Source: Companilactobacillus baiquanensis (lineage in GTDB: Bacteria; Bacillota; Bacilli; Lactobacillales; Lactobacillaceae). From it: 64,000 nucleotides of DNA. Position 1 is the stretch's first letter; the number at the start of each line of letters is the position of its first letter. The translations under genes were made by a program, and so were the position numbers. The notes below the pieces were generated by a model that saw only the letters and a list, made by a program, of their open reading frames with translations, made no database searches and had not been told where the DNA came from. Shown here in pieces: positions 55,745 through 64,000 of the stretch. The DNA lies in the NCBI RefSeq assembly GCF_003946605.1, contig NZ_RHOQ01000004.1, positions 174,112-238,111 on the forward strand. Direction: 5' to 3'.

Positions 55745-56929
55745 TTAGACGGTTGCTTGACTATGAAGTTGCACATAGTCAGTTAGCTTAGTTAAACAAC
55801 CTTCAATATCCTCAATACTTGCAGCATAACTAAGTCTCAAATAACCTTCCCCACCAACTCCGAAGAAACTGCCAGGTAAAATTGCTAAGCATTCCTCATC
55901 GAGGATATCATTAGCTAATTGTACATCATCTTGGTTAAGATTTTCAGGGATTTTGGCAAATAAGTAAAAGGCACCATCAGGAACTGGGCAATTAAAACCA
56001 ATCTTTTTAAGACCGGCATATAAGACGTCTCTTCTCTCTTGATACTTTTTACGCATGGCAATTGGATCATCTAGTCCATTTGAGTATGCTTCAAGAGCTG
56101 CTTGTTGCGAGATAGAACTGATAGAAGTAGTTGCCAGTTCATGTATCTTATTAATTTGGGCAATAATATTTTTGGGACCGCAGACAATTCCAAAACGCCA
56201 ACCTGTCATAGCATGAGATTTGGATAAACCATTCAATAGAATAGTTTGGTCAGGTAATAGTTTAGGGAATGATACATGCTTGCCGTTATAAACCAATTCG
56301 CTATATATTTCATCAGACAAGACAAAGACATCGTAGTCTTTTAAAACATCGGCTAATGCTCGTAATTCATCTTCCGTATAACTAACTCCAGTAGGATTAC
56401 TTGGATAATTAAACATGAAGATCTTAATTCTCTTATGTTCTTCTAACAATTGTCTTAAATCTTCTGGTAAAACTTTAAAATTGCTTTCAGATGTATCTAA
56501 ATAGATCGGCGTAGCCTTATTGAATTTTGCATCTGGACCATAAATAGTAAATGAAGGAGATGGAATCAATACTTCATCCCCCGGCTGCAAAATTGCATTG
56601 AATGCTGAGAAAACACCTTCTGTAACCCCACCAGTAGTCAAAATCTGACTTTCAGGGTCATAGTCTAGATCATATTTTTTGTTTAAATACTTCGATACAG
56701 CTTTTAGAACCTGATGATTACCTTCTGGAACAGTATAATGCGTTTCGTTATTATTAATGGCTTTAATAGCCGCTTCTTTAATATGTTCTGGTGTAGGAAA
56801 ATTAGGTTCTCCTATCGTCATATTGATTACGTGATCCATTGATTTAGCTCTTGCATTGAAAGCAAAAATGGCTTGTTGCTTCATGGCAACAACTTCTGGT
56901 TTCATTAATGAAATTGGATCTTTTTTCAA
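55745..56929 (-). CDS. PLP-dependent aminotransferase, class I/II
   Basis: A 394-residue fold-type-I aminotransferase. The PLP lysine is in LLNGLSKSHAMTGWRFG, the Asp in FVLSDEIYSELVY, and MFNYPSNPTG the substrate loop. It resembles PatA/AspC-type enzymes, including N-acetyl-LL-diaminopimelate aminotransferase, so a role in lysine/peptidoglycan precursor or aspartate metabolism is possible. TTG 56929 with AGAGGTGTCGATT ahead is used as start, because the GTG at 56938 lies in the SD itself. It follows nadE without close coupling. Confidence 0.88.
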   Translation of the reverse strand: MKKDPISLMKPEVVAMKQQAIFAFNARAKSMDHVINMTIGEPNFPTPEHIKEAAIKAINNNETHYTVPEGNHQVLKAVSKYLNKKYDLDYDPESQILTTGGVTEGVFSAFNAILQPGDEVLIPSPSFTIYGPDAKFNKATPIYLDTSESNFKVLPEDLRQLLEEHKRIKIFMFNYPSNPTGVSYTEDELRALADVLKDYDVFVLSDEIYSELVYNGKHVSFPKLLPDQTILLNGLSKSHAMTGWRFGIVCGPKNIIAQINKIHELATTSISSISQQAALEAYSNGLDDPIAMRKKYQERRDVLYAGLKKIGFNCPVPDGAFYLFAKIPENLNQDDVQLANDILDEECLAILPGSFFGVGGEGYLRLSYAASIEDIEGCLTKLTDYVQLHSQATV

Positions 56930-57002
56930 AATCGACACCTCTTCTAAAAGTTAAATAATTATTTCACAATTACATTTTATCATATTTACGATTACTTTTT
57001 TA

Positions 57003-57033
57003 CAAAAAAGGACACTCCAAAAGGAATGTCCTA
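57003..57033 (-). terminator. terminator of pncB-nadE
   Basis: AGGACATTCC / GGAGTGTCCT with a TTTT loop and T run, right after the nadE stop codon. Confidence 0.85.
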
Positions 57034-57037
57034 AATT

Positions 57038-57853
57038 TTAAATATCAAATACCGTATAAGGCTGACGACGTTTATGAGCCGTTTTCTTATACCAATTTTC
57101 AATTATTTCTGCACTTTTATCTGAAATTTCTTTGCCTTCCAAATAGTTATCAATATCTGTATATGACACTCCAAGTGCCTTTTCGTCAGGAAGACTTGGT
57201 CGATCTTCTTCAAGATCAGCTGTTGGTGTTTTTTCATAAAGATTCTTTGGGGCATTCAATTTTTCAAGCAATGAACGTCCTTGTCTTTTATCCAAACGGA
57301 ATAACGGCGTTACATCGGCAGCACCATCTCCAAATTTAGTATAAAAACCAGTAATATTTTCTGCGGCATGGTCAGTTCCTACTACAACACCACTATTATC
57401 ACCAGCAATAGCAAATTGTGCGATCATTCTAGCTCTAGCTTTAATATTTCCCTTGTTAAAATCTGAAATATTCATACCATTTGCTTCGACCGCTTTAACC
57501 ATTGCATCAACGCTGTCTTTAATATTAACTCTAACGACTTTATCAGCCTGCATCCATTCAATGGCCTGCATAGCATCTGATTCATCAGCTTGTTCGCCAT
57601 AAGGCAGTCTAACGGCAATGAACTCATAGTTTTCTTTAGTCTCTTGTCTCAATTCAGTAATAGCAATTTCTGACAAACGACCAGCCAATGTAGAATCTTG
57701 ACCACCAGAAATACCTAAAACTAAAGTTTTCAGTCCTTTATTTTTGAGTAGATAGTTTTTTAGGAAATCAACTGAACGGCGGATCTCTTCATCAACATCA
57801 ATTACAGGCTTAGTCTTCTCATATTCAATTATCTCTTTTTGCAATGGTCTCAT
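57038..57853 (-). CDS. nadE: NH3-dependent NAD synthetase
   Basis: A 271-residue NadE that amidates nicotinate adenine dinucleotide to NAD+. The ATP pyrophosphatase loop [17 protein letters not shown], the [20 protein letters not shown] block and the C-terminal [13 protein letters not shown] are diagnostic. No glutaminase domain is fused, so it uses ammonia. It starts three bases after pncB and ends in a terminator. Confidence 0.96.
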   Translation of the reverse strand: MRPLQKEIIEYEKTKPVIDVDEEIRRSVDFLKNYLLKNKGLKTLVLGISGGQDSTLAGRLSEIAITELRQETKENYEFIAVRLPYGEQADESDAMQAIEWMQADKVVRVNIKDSVDAMVKAVEANGMNISDFNKGNIKARARMIAQFAIAGDNSGVVVGTDHAAENITGFYTKFGDGAADVTPLFRLDKRQGRSLLEKLNAPKNLYEKTPTADLEEDRPSLPDEKALGVSYTDIDNYLEGKEISDKSAEIIENWYKKTAHKRRQPYTVFDI

Positions 57854-57856
57854 TGC

Positions 57857-59329
57857 TTATTCACCTACTTTGATATTGTTTATATCATTACGTACTTTTT
57901 CGATATATCTCATCTTATGACTATATAATTTTGAAGAAAGATCAACTGGGTAAATTTGTGGATTTAAAATACGCTTGTATTCATCCCAAAGTGAACCCAA
58001 GTTACTTGCACGATAATTACGAATCTCTTGAACTGTTGGCAGATCATAAACTAATTTTCCATTAGTATAAATATCTTGCAACAACGGAATAGCTTGAAAA
58101 TCTTCGACAGTCTTATTGATATAAGTATATTGTGAATTAAACATATAAATAGAATTATGCTCACGAGGATCTTCATCAAAGAGACTAATATAATCTCCTT
58201 CTGACTTGTTGTTTTCTTTATTATTAGTAATTCTCCAAACTTGTTTTTTACCAGGTGTGGAAATCTTGCTAGCATTATTAGATAGTTTCAAAGTATCCAT
58301 CATATTGCCGCGTTCATCTTCGATACTAACCATTTTATAAACAGCACCTAAAGCTGGTTGGTCAAAGGCAGTAATATTTTTAGTACCGATACCCCAAACA
58401 TCAATTTTAGCGTGTTGCATCTTCAAATTTAGGATCGTCTTTTCATCTAAGTCATTTGAGGCGTAGATTTTAGCATCGGTAAATCCTGCTTCATCTAATT
58501 CCTCACGAACACGCTTAGATATATAAGCCATATCTCCAGAATCAATACGGACACCTTGAAAGTTGATCTTGTCGCCAAATTCTTTAGCAACTTTGATGGC
58601 ACTAGGAACACCACTCTTTAAAGTATCAAATGTATCAACTAGAAAAACACAGTCGCGGTGTGTTTCAGCATATGCTTTGAAAGCTTCATATTCATTACGA
58701 TATGTTTGGACAAGTGCGTGGGCATGAGTTCCAGAAATAGGAATACCAAATAATTTTCCAGCTAACACATTACTAGTAGCGTCAAAGCCACCAATATATG
58801 AAGCACGGCTACCCCAAAGAGCGGCGTCAACTTCTTGGGCACGACGTGAACCAAATTCCAAAACAGGATCATCTTCACAAACACTCTTAATTCTTGCTGA
58901 CTTAGTAGCAATTAGAGTTTGGAAGTTAATAATATTTAAAACAGCTGTTTCAATAAGTTGGCATTGTGCCAATGGACCTTCAACTTGGAAAATCGGTTCT
59001 TCATTGAAGATGATATCTCCTTCTAGAGCTGATCTTATCGTACAGCTGAAAGTAAAGTCCTTTAACCAAGCTAAAAATCCTTCGTCAAATTCGCCATACT
59101 CTCTTAAGTATTCAATATCGGAATCTTCAAATTTAAGATTCTCCAAATAATCCACAACATGCTCTAAACCTGCAAAAATAGCAAATCCATTATCAAACGG
59201 TAACTTTCTAAAGTAACATTCAAAAACTGCATTCCGATTATGTAATCCCTTTTTCCAATAGGTATACATCATATTTAGTTCATAGTAATCAGTATGCAAT
59301 GTCAAATGTTCATCTTGATATTTAGTCAT
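57857..59329 (-). CDS. pncB: nicotinate phosphoribosyltransferase
   Basis: A 490-residue enzyme that makes nicotinate mononucleotide from nicotinate and PRPP in NAD salvage. LHTDYYELNMMYTYWKKGLH at the start, the EFGSRRAQEVDAALWGSRAS block, ISGTHAHALVQ (active-site His) and VFLVDTFDTLKSGVPSAI are clear. ATG 59329 is preferred because GAGGAG stands five bases ahead (a second ATG precedes it). It forms an operon with nadE, so the two give a salvage route from nicotinic acid. Confidence 0.95.
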   Translation of the reverse strand: MTKYQDEHLTLHTDYYELNMMYTYWKKGLHNRNAVFECYFRKLPFDNGFAIFAGLEHVVDYLENLKFEDSDIEYLREYGEFDEGFLAWLKDFTFSCTIRSALEGDIIFNEEPIFQVEGPLAQCQLIETAVLNIINFQTLIATKSARIKSVCEDDPVLEFGSRRAQEVDAALWGSRASYIGGFDATSNVLAGKLFGIPISGTHAHALVQTYRNEYEAFKAYAETHRDCVFLVDTFDTLKSGVPSAIKVAKEFGDKINFQGVRIDSGDMAYISKRVREELDEAGFTDAKIYASNDLDEKTILNLKMQHAKIDVWGIGTKNITAFDQPALGAVYKMVSIEDERGNMMDTLKLSNNASKISTPGKKQVWRITNNKENNKSEGDYISLFDEDPREHNSIYMFNSQYTYINKTVEDFQAIPLLQDIYTNGKLVYDLPTVQEIRNYRASNLGSLWDEYKRILNPQIYPVDLSSKLYSHKMRYIEKVRNDINNIKVGE

Positions 59330-59380
59330 CATATCTCCTCGTTGATGAAATTATAGTATTCATTTTACCACGACTATTTA

Positions 59381-60445
59381 TTAAAGGTTAATATAACCTT
59401 TATTCACGGCATTTGCCAAATTGTCAATTGAGTAGTTATCTCTAACCAACTGATAAAGTGCCAATCCCTTTTGATTCAAGTTGTCTTCTTTCCAACTAAG
59501 GTAGGCATCATTAAGAGCAATTAATAATTGTTCTTCATTCTCAGAATCAACTAGCCAGCCTGTATCTTGATTGATCAATTTATCAGTAGCTCCTACATTT
59601 GTAGCAATAACTGGACGTCCGTAAACTGCTGATTCCAAATAAACTGTTGGCAAACTTTCTGATTTAGAAGTTAAAATCGAAACATCACAACCTTCATAGT
59701 AGTCACCTGTGTTCTCTTTAAATCCAACAAATTCTACTTTGTCAGAAATACCTAAGTCACGTGATAACTTACGTAATCGATCCATCAAAGGACCATCGCC
59801 AACTAAAGTTAAATGATAATTAAATTTAACCTTACTAAGAGCATTCAATAGTAGTTCATGATTTTTAACTTCTACCAAACGAGCTATCTCTAGCAGACTG
59901 AAGATCGAATGTTTCTTCGGTAGTGGTTGCTCATCTTTAAAATCAATTGCATTAAACACTTCTAAAGTTTTATCCGAATTGATCCCGATCGATTCAAAAT
60001 AAGATAATAAGTTAGGATTAATGTAAAATAACAAATCAGCACGCTTTAGGGCATGTAGATTTAGATTAAGCATAACTTTACCTTTAAGACCAGAAAAATC
60101 GATCCTAGGGTCAGAATGGACAGTAATGACCCATTTGGCTTTAACTTTTTTGTAGATCAATGACATAATAAAGTTTGCTCTTGGTCCATGTGTATGAACG
60201 ATGTCTACGTGATTATTTTCGATATAAGCTACTAATGGTTTAAGAATCGACAGATCAAATCGCTGTTTTTGAGGCATAACAGCGACATTTAGTCCATTTT
60301 CACGCGCCATTTTAGCCACGGGACCTTCTTCAAAAGTTAAAAGACTAGTTTTTGTCTTGATCAACTCTTGTCCCTTCATTAGATTAACAATATAGGTTCT
60401 TGCTCCACCGTCTTCGTTGCCGGCATTTAAATGTAAAACCCTCAT
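59381..60445 (-). CDS. family 4 glycosyltransferase
   Basis: A 354-residue GT-B enzyme. RVLHLNAGNEDGGARTYIVN at the N-terminus, VDIVHTHGPRANFIMSLIY, LARLVEVKNHELLLNAL, LVGDGPLMDRL and the donor-binding CDVSILTSKSESLPTVYLE are typical of GT4 retaining transferases. ATG 60445 is preceded by GAGAGGTG. A divergent tagA/wecG-like gene shares the promoter region, suggesting a role in a wall glycan or teichoic acid. The hairpin AAAGGTTA-ATA-TAACCTTT overlaps its stop codon. Confidence 0.9.
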   Translation of the reverse strand: MRVLHLNAGNEDGGARTYIVNLMKGQELIKTKTSLLTFEEGPVAKMARENGLNVAVMPQKQRFDLSILKPLVAYIENNHVDIVHTHGPRANFIMSLIYKKVKAKWVITVHSDPRIDFSGLKGKVMLNLNLHALKRADLLFYINPNLLSYFESIGINSDKTLEVFNAIDFKDEQPLPKKHSIFSLLEIARLVEVKNHELLLNALSKVKFNYHLTLVGDGPLMDRLRKLSRDLGISDKVEFVGFKENTGDYYEGCDVSILTSKSESLPTVYLESAVYGRPVIATNVGATDKLINQDTGWLVDSENEEQLLIALNDAYLSWKEDNLNQKGLALYQLVRDNYSIDNLANAVNKGYINL

Positions 60446-60544
60446 CAAGACACCTCTCAAATTAATTTCTCGTGTATAATAATAGCATGAAGTACACCAA
60501 CTGAGAACTTTTTAACAAAGTAATACCGCAAAAAGGAGAACTAA

Positions 60545-61276
60545 ATGCGCAAAAACAGAATAGATATTCTTGGAACTAAATTTGATAACTTCACCGAGAA
60601 ACAATTTCATAAATATTTAATTGATGATTTAGACGTTAAAAGCAATCGTTTTATCGTAACTCCAAACCCTGAAATAGTGCTCTTCGCACGTGATAATCCT
60701 AAATTCTCTGAAATCGTTAATGATGCTGATTATGTGATTCCAGATGGGATCGGAATTATTAAGGGAGCTAATACATTAGGTACACCAATGCACGGCAGGA
60801 TCACTGGTTTTGACACGTTAATGTTTCTGATGAAAACAGCCAATAAACGTGGATCAAAAATTTATTTACTAGGATCAAAACCTAATGTCATTGAAGCCAG
60901 CGCTAAAAGAATCAAAACTGAATTCAAAGATATTAAATTAGTTGGGTATCATGATGGCTATTTTAAGGACGAACAAGCAATCGTTGATGATATTGTTGCT
61001 AAAAAACCAGATATTATTTTTGTAGCGTTAGGTTCACCAAAACAGGAATACTTTATTAATAATTATAAAAAGTTAAACCCTGCTGTTTGGATCGGCGTTG
61101 GTGGAAGTTTCGACGTTTTCTCTGGCACCAAAAAACGTGCACCAAAAATCATTCAAAAGTCAGGTATGGAATGGTTTTACCGATTGGTTAAAGAACCTTC
61201 AAGAATCGGTCGTATGATGGCAATACCTAAGTATATGAAGTTAATCAAAAAAGAACGTAAAAATAAAGAGAACTAA
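60545..61276 (+). CDS. tagA: WecG/TagA-type UDP-ManNAc transferase
   Basis: A 243-residue glycosyltransferase of family GT26. TPNPEIVLFARDNPKFSEIV, DADYVIPDGIGIIKGAN, GSKIYLLGSKPNVIEASAKR, IIFVALGSPKQEYFI and WIGVGGSFDVFSGTKKRAP are conserved. TagA (TarA) adds N-acetylmannosamine to undecaprenyl-PP-GlcNAc, the linkage unit of wall teichoic acid, at the cytoplasmic face. An SD AAAAGGAGAACTAA precedes ATG. WecG function in other pathways is the alternative. It converges on the O-antigen-ligase-like gene. Confidence 0.9.
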   Translation: MRKNRIDILGTKFDNFTEKQFHKYLIDDLDVKSNRFIVTPNPEIVLFARDNPKFSEIVNDADYVIPDGIGIIKGANTLGTPMHGRITGFDTLMFLMKTANKRGSKIYLLGSKPNVIEASAKRIKTEFKDIKLVGYHDGYFKDEQAIVDDIVAKKPDIIFVALGSPKQEYFINNYKKLNPAVWIGVGGSFDVFSGTKKRAPKIIQKSGMEWFYRLVKEPSRIGRMMAIPKYMKLIKKERKNKEN

Positions 61277-61319
61277 AAAAGCTTTAAGTAGGTAATTTTA
61301 TCTACTTAAAGCTTTTTTT
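61273..61319. terminator. bidirectional terminator between tagA and the ligase-like gene
   Basis: AAAAAGCTTTAAGTAG / CTACTTAAAGCTTTTT, a 16-bp perfect stem with T runs on both sides. Confidence 0.9.
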
Positions 61320-62709
61320 AGTCCTCAACATCAATCGTATAAGGATCTTCATTAGTTCTGATCAATAAACGTGCATTAAACATTGCATATGCCAATATTG
61401 AAACAAAATAAATACTTACAGATGGTGCTTCAATAACGTGACCTGTTAAGAGTGCCATACCATAGCCAAGAGCTACACTGGCAACTAACATTGACCACTT
61501 AAAGGACCACATATACTTGAATTTTCTAAAGAATGTACCGATCAAATAGATCAAACTATATATTAACGGTGCCAAATAGACGATAGCGCCTAAATATCCA
61601 AATTGGAACAAGATATCAATGTAATCCATCTCGACCAACTTAGCATCTTTAACTTTTTTAAAGTTAGTAGCATAACCCATACCAAAAATCTTTTGAGCTA
61701 TATTAGCTTTGGAAAAGTTATGAGCGGCATTTTCAAAGTAAATTGTACGACCACTTAGTAAGTATGAAACGGTTTTGTTTGTTTCAACATATTTCTTCTG
61801 ATCTTTATCTAGACCTTTTTTCGTTTTAGCTTGTTTCTTCTTATAATGGATCATTTCCGTATGCAATTCGGCCGTTCTAGAAACTGCCATTGCTGGATAG
61901 GAAACTGCTATTCCACCAATAGTCAACGCCAAAAGGACAATAATTCCAGTCATCAACTTCTTGTTGCGTGATCTAAACCATTGAACTATTGCCACTAGTA
62001 AGGCAAAACTAGTTCCTGCAACAATCGATAAGAATGAACCCTTTGTCCCGATCAATAGAACGGAATAAATTGCTAAAACGATTGAAATCCAGTAATAAAT
62101 TCTTGTACCGGTATTTAATTTCTTTAGTGCGTACCAAATCATAATTGGGAAAGAAATTGAAACAATGGCACTTAACTCATTAGCAGCGAAAAACCAGCCG
62201 CTTTCACCTAGTTTGTAATACGAGTATGAACTGAAACTTGTATTAGTAAAGTGAGCAATAAGCATGATCAAACTAATAATATTTATTGCATAGAAAACTA
62301 CTTTTGGAAAGAAACGATTAATAATTCTGTCTTCAGCCAATTCTTCAAAAGCATATAAATAAGCTAATAACATCACTGGATAATAAAAACTCTTAGCAAG
62401 CGTAGTTATTTCAAGCGATGGTACAAACAAGGTCTTTGTCTTATAGTTAACGGCTAAACTTATTACTGCCATCAAAGTAAGCAAAACAAAATAACCGATA
62501 ATGAAGAAACCTTTTTTGTTGTTACGATTTAATATTAGATAAACCAATATATAAAATGCTGTTAACACCATAACGATCATTCTGATAAAAATACCAAATG
62601 TCACGTCCATGTGCATTCTCAGCATTCCCCCAGTAAGTGCATCTAAAAGGGGTTGAAAAATAATATATAGCATCAAGAAAATACTATATTTCTTTATAAA
62701 GCTTTGCAT
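61318..62709 (-). CDS. O-antigen ligase / Wzy-like membrane protein
   Basis: A 463-residue integral membrane protein with about 11 helices. The long outer loop at about residues 280-350 (TAELHTEMIHYKKKQAKTKK) and the pattern of short helices before it fit the WaaL/Wzy O-antigen ligase-polymerase superfamily. Such proteins join or polymerise lipid-linked glycans outside the membrane. SD GGGAG precedes ATG. No other capsule-biosynthesis gene besides TagA and GT4 is adjacent; its substrate is unknown. Confidence 0.8.
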   Translation of the reverse strand: MQSFIKKYSIFLMLYIIFQPLLDALTGGMLRMHMDVTFGIFIRMIVMVLTAFYILVYLILNRNNKKGFFIIGYFVLLTLMAVISLAVNYKTKTLFVPSLEITTLAKSFYYPVMLLAYLYAFEELAEDRIINRFFPKVVFYAINIISLIMLIAHFTNTSFSSYSYYKLGESGWFFAANELSAIVSISFPIMIWYALKKLNTGTRIYYWISIVLAIYSVLLIGTKGSFLSIVAGTSFALLVAIVQWFRSRNKKLMTGIIVLLALTIGGIAVSYPAMAVSRTAELHTEMIHYKKKQAKTKKGLDKDQKKYVETNKTVSYLLSGRTIYFENAAHNFSKANIAQKIFGMGYATNFKKVKDAKLVEMDYIDILFQFGYLGAIVYLAPLIYSLIYLIGTFFRKFKYMWSFKWSMLVASVALGYGMALLTGHVIEAPSVSIYFVSILAYAMFNARLLIRTNEDPYTIDVED

Positions 62710-62785
62710 AATTAACTCCCAGCTGAATATTTAAAAACGTTAGTTATATAGTAACCCAATTCCTTAACTAAAAAAATAATTGAAG

Positions 62786-63487
62786 CTACCTTTCCAGATA
62801 AAATTCAAATCGATCTCCTGCATACTGTGAACGTACATATTCAAAAGGTCTTCCATCATCTAGAGTAGTTATTTGTCTTAGTCTTAAAATTGCTGAACCG
62901 CGTTTTACATTCAATAATGTTGCGATTTTTTCTGAAGCAAGCATTGCAGATACTGTTTGGCTGGCACTTCCTAATTTAAGACCAGCCTTATCTTCTAATG
63001 CCTTGTATAGAGAAGAAGTTATATCATTCTTGTCCAAATTATCAACAATTTTGATTGGAATGGTAGTTACCTCAAAACAAATAGGTTGTTTATCTGCATA
63101 ACGGATACGTTCCATTCTTAGGATCTGTTCTCCGTCAGATAATTGTAATTTTTCAATTTCACTCATTGAAGGGTCAGCTGTGTGATATGAAACAGTTTTA
63201 CTAGATGGCTTCTTGCCTTGACCCTCAGTTATCTCTGTAAAACTAGTTGTTCCAGACATTTTCTCTTGAACTTTACTGCTGGCAACATAAGTACCTGATC
63301 CAACTTGTCTTTGCAATATCCCTTCATCTACAAGCGTTTGAATAGCCTGTCGTAATGTCATTCTACTAACACTAAAATCTTCAGCTAGTTGTCTTTCTGA
63401 GGGAATACGTTCACCGACAGTCCACTTGCCTAGTTCAATTTCTTTTCTAATGCGGTTATGTATTTGAATATAAACTGGTACCTTCAT
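62786..63487 (-). CDS. GntR/HutC family transcriptional regulator with UTRA domain
   Basis: A 233-residue regulator. The winged helix is at about 5-70 (GERIPSERQLAEDFSVSRMTLRQAIQTLV), then a UTRA effector domain from about 90 (LSDGEQILRMERIRYADKQP, YEFVR-like FEYVRSQYAGDRFEF end). Such proteins (YvoA/NagR, FarR) sense sugar phosphates or fatty-acid-like ligands. SD GAAGGAGAG is strong. The regulated gene is unknown and no catabolic genes are adjacent. Confidence 0.9.
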   Translation of the reverse strand: MKVPVYIQIHNRIRKEIELGKWTVGERIPSERQLAEDFSVSRMTLRQAIQTLVDEGILQRQVGSGTYVASSKVQEKMSGTTSFTEITEGQGKKPSSKTVSYHTADPSMSEIEKLQLSDGEQILRMERIRYADKQPICFEVTTIPIKIVDNLDKNDITSSLYKALEDKAGLKLGSASQTVSAMLASEKIATLLNVKRGSAILRLRQITTLDDGRPFEYVRSQYAGDRFEFYLER

Positions 63488-63546
63488 GGTAAACTCTCCT
63501 TCTCACGATGGACTTTAATTCATTATACAGTAAAATTGGTCTAGAT

Positions 63547-63581
63547 TAAAAAAAGGACCGATATAATCGGTCCTTTTTAGG
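63547..63581. terminator. bidirectional terminator after the tRNA operon
   Basis: AAAAGGACCGAT / ATCGGTCCTTTT with an ATA loop and T and A runs on the two sides. It ends the tRNA-Tyr/tRNA-Gln transcript just past tRNA-Gln. Confidence 0.9.
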
Positions 63582-63583
63582 TA

Positions 63584-63655
63584 TTGGGTTAGCTGGATTC
63601 GAACCAGCGCATGATGGAGTCAAAGTCCATTGCCTTACCGCTTGGCTATAACCCA
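63584..63655 (-). tRNA. tRNA-Gln (TTG)
   Basis: Minus strand, 72 bases: acceptor TGGGTTA / TAACCCA, D arm GCC..GGC, anticodon stem ATGGA / TCCAT with loop CTTTGAC (anticodon TTG), T arm GCTGG-TTCGAAT-CCAGC, discriminator A. GatCAB, encoded nearby, would be needed to amidate Glu-tRNA on it. Confidence 0.95.
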
Positions 63656-63660
63656 ATAAA

Positions 63661-63743
63661 TGGAGGGGAGTGGATTCGAACCACCGAACCCGAAGGAGCG
63701 GATTTACAGTCCGCCGCGTTTAGCCAGACTTCGCTACCCCTCC
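63661..63743 (-). tRNA. tRNA-Tyr (GTA)
   Basis: Minus strand, 83 bases with a class-II variable arm: acceptor GGAGGGG / CCCCTCC, anticodon stem GCGGA / TCCGC with loop CTGTAAA (anticodon GTA), variable stem TCCTTCGGG, T arm GGTGG-TTCGAAT-CCACT, discriminator A. It is transcribed first, five bases before tRNA-Gln. Confidence 0.95.
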
Positions 63744-63764
63744 GTGTCATTACTCGACTTAATA

Positions 63765-63793
63765 ATATTACCGAAAATATGTACTTATTTCAA
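63765..63793 (-). promoter_or_regulatory. promoter of the tRNA-Tyr/tRNA-Gln operon
   Basis: On the minus strand TTGAAA and TAATAT are separated by exactly 17 bases, about 22 bases before the tRNA-Tyr 5' end. Confidence 0.75.
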
Positions 63794-63868
63794 GTAGTGT
63801 TATGACTTTTTTTAATCTATTTTTTTCAAATATGTTTTTTACATTTAACTGTAAAAACTGCAATTATC

Positions 63869-64000
63869 TTTTTTAAACGCGTTGTTAAACACAGCTTTTT
63901 TTGTTTAACTACAAACGGCTCGCACCTGCTTGTTCTATACTTTACTGTTTTACTTTTATTTCCTTTGCTTTTTTTAAACGCGTTGTTAAACACAGCTTTT
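63869..64000. repeat. direct repeat at the right edge of the window
   Basis: TTTAAACGCGTTGTTAAACA followed by CAGCTTTT occurs at about 63872-63899 and again at about 63973-64000, 101 bases apart, differing only in the length of the T tract before it. The second copy reaches the window's last base. Between them is unrelated, C/T-rich sequence. No protein-coding frame fits 63744-64000. Confidence 0.7.

Noticed and set aside
63869..64000. CRISPR-like repeats at the right edge
   Set aside because: Only two copies, with a spacing of about 73 bases between them and low-complexity T tracts at the ends; no cas genes. Not a CRISPR array as far as visible.

Overview
The window is low-GC, AT-rich, gene-dense Gram-positive DNA. 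It carries a GatCAB amidotransferase next to a pcrA-ligA-camS block, a pncB-nadE NAD salvage pair, water-forming NADH oxidases, an FLP-type Crp/Fnr regulator, a SLAP-like exported protein and Ltp surface repeats. Together these point to a member of the Lactobacillaceae. The Companilactobacillus (farciminis/alimentarius-like) branch is my best guess, from gene content only. I found no insertion sequence, prophage, CRISPR array or rRNA. Many starts are TTG or GTG with good Shine-Dalgarno (SD) sequences, and I moved several starts inward for that reason.

Layout, left to right. 1-6000: 3' end of fba, two paralogous NADH oxidases, an ornithine cyclodeaminase-like gene, a GNAT acetyltransferase and an EAL protein. 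6000-7600: a membrane GGDEF protein, then a non-coding stretch with a long palindromic element and a candidate small RNA. 7600-9800: three tandem paralogous membrane proteins, each behind the same type of leader (cre-like box, hairpin with T run, non-ATG start). 9900-14500: multicopper oxidase with a tiny membrane protein, tautomerase, an EF-hand-bearing protein, the FLP regulator with its own palindrome, and a DUF421/DUF3290 pair. 14500-18700: a second long palindrome, MarR with a decayed hydrolase, and a hydrolase/aldo-keto reductase/SDR cluster. 18800-24300: Ig/Ltp surface protein, orphan AbrB-like protein, DHA2 efflux pump, tRNA-Arg, DEAD-box helicase, Gfo/Idh oxidoreductase.

24400-29100: a PTS EIIC, DUF915 hydrolase, AgrC-type kinase and LytTR regulator in one run, then an XRE regulator. 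29100-40300 is a housekeeping block on the minus strand: pcrA, ligA, camS, gatC, gatA, gatB, dgkB, rlmCD. 40400-47600: an xpt / PurK-like / purB purine group, a wall hydrolase, an Fe-S assembly factor, an MFS pump, csp and rbsDK with a cre box. 47700-52100: DUF6056 membrane protein, XRE, arylsulfotransferase lipoprotein, SLAP-like protein. 52200-64000: tRNA-Leu, SprT/YlbF-like pair, two lipid-linked-sugar glycosyltransferases, aminotransferase, nadE, pncB, cell-wall glycosyltransferases (GT4, TagA/WecG, O-antigen-ligase-like), a GntR regulator, and a tRNA-Tyr/tRNA-Gln operon with a clear promoter.

The less ordinary parts are the conserved leaders of the three tandem membrane genes, a small family of long palindromes sharing an internal-loop sequence, the paired GGDEF/EAL genes, an AgrC/LytTR pair without a visible peptide, a diverged PurK paralogue, and a repeat at the extreme right edge that probably continues outside the window.
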